Assembly: GCA_900764415.1 (NCBI GenBank)
Contig: CAAFOA010000156.1
Location: 1-5,282 of the forward strand
Source: an uncultured Collinsella sp.
Lineage (GTDB): Bacteria > Actinomycetota > Coriobacteriia > Coriobacteriales > Coriobacteriaceae
DNA length: 5,282 nucleotides
Reading direction: 5' to 3'
A program made the position numbers and the translations under genes. Positions 5,147-5,282 of the stretch are shown here, one piece after another; position 1 is the first letter of the stretch; each line of letters begins with the position of its first letter. Under the pieces are notes generated by a model. It was not told the origin of the DNA, made no database searches, and was given only the letters and a program-made list of their open reading frames with translations.

Positions 5147-5282
5147 CTAGCCCTCGACCTCGACGAGCTCGATGTCAAAGTTGAGGTCCTTGCCGGCAAG
5201 CTCGTGGTTGGCGTCGAGCGTCACGGCCTCGGGCGTCACGTCGATGACCACGGCGGGGACGGGCATGCCGCTCGGCGTGGAC
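5147..5282 (-). CDS. SlyD-like FKBP-type peptidyl-prolyl isomerase, partial
   Basis: Only the C-terminal 44 residues are inside the window; the start lies beyond the right edge. They read [15 protein letters not shown], then [20 protein letters not shown] and DIELVEVEG before the TAG. This is the end of the SlyD-type FKBP domain, with the conserved DxNHxLAGKxLxFxIELVEV strand pattern. These proteins are cytoplasmic prolyl isomerases and chaperones with an insert-in-flap domain. E. coli SlyD continues into a long His/Cys-rich nickel-binding tail; here the protein stops right after the FKBP fold, as in the tail-less branch common in other bacteria. Nickel binding through a tail is therefore excluded, although other SlyD metal sites lie outside the window. 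It is the first visible gene of a tight minus-strand unit with the UreE-like gene. Confidence 0.92.
   Translation of the reverse strand, partial: STPSGMPVPAVVIDVTPEAVTLDANHELAGKDLNFDIELVEVEG

Overview
The window is a short, gene-dense stretch of a high-GC bacterial chromosome. It encodes seven complete proteins and the tail of an eighth. The strong G/C third-position codon preference, the AAAGGA/GAGG-type ribosome sites and the protein flavours suggest a Coriobacteriia-type gut actinobacterium, Collinsella-like. That assignment is inferred from overall feel; no marker gene is present.

Left half, plus strand: a LysR-type regulator (82-1020) lies downstream of a near-perfect 23-bp palindrome of the LysR T-N11-A type, probably its own operator. 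It is followed by RNase HI (1084-1569, GTG start), a Gfo/Idh/MocA-family oxidoreductase (1645-2751) and, 2 nt later, an acylphosphatase-domain protein with an unusual N-terminal extension (2754-3164). Short gaps of 63 and 75 nt before the RNase HI and oxidoreductase genes each carry the near-identical 10-mer GCGCTACAAT/GCGCTACACT, probably a -10 element. A compact PerR-like peroxide/iron regulator (3226-3606) follows, with a candidate promoter and overlapping dyad.

Right half, minus strand, convergent with perR: this reads from the right edge as the C-terminus of a SlyD-like FKBP prolyl isomerase (5147-5282), then 3 nt later a UreE-like protein (4565-5143), then a Cof-type HAD phosphatase (3684-4481). 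SlyD and UreE families are both associated with nickel delivery, so their tight coupling hints at a small metal or protein maturation unit. However, the SlyD-like protein lacks the His/Cys tail and the UreE-like protein keeps only one of the classical histidines.

The perR/HAD junction contains a nested inverted repeat of about 65 nt but no standard terminator. The only convincing rho-independent terminator in the window (4557-4583) points along the plus strand, on the far side of the HAD gene. Transcripts from perR could therefore run antisense through the HAD gene before stopping.

No mobile elements, tRNA or rRNA genes, CRISPR arrays or obvious defence systems were seen. Most of the window is ordinary housekeeping sequence; the points of interest are regulatory arrangements and the orphan UreE-like gene.
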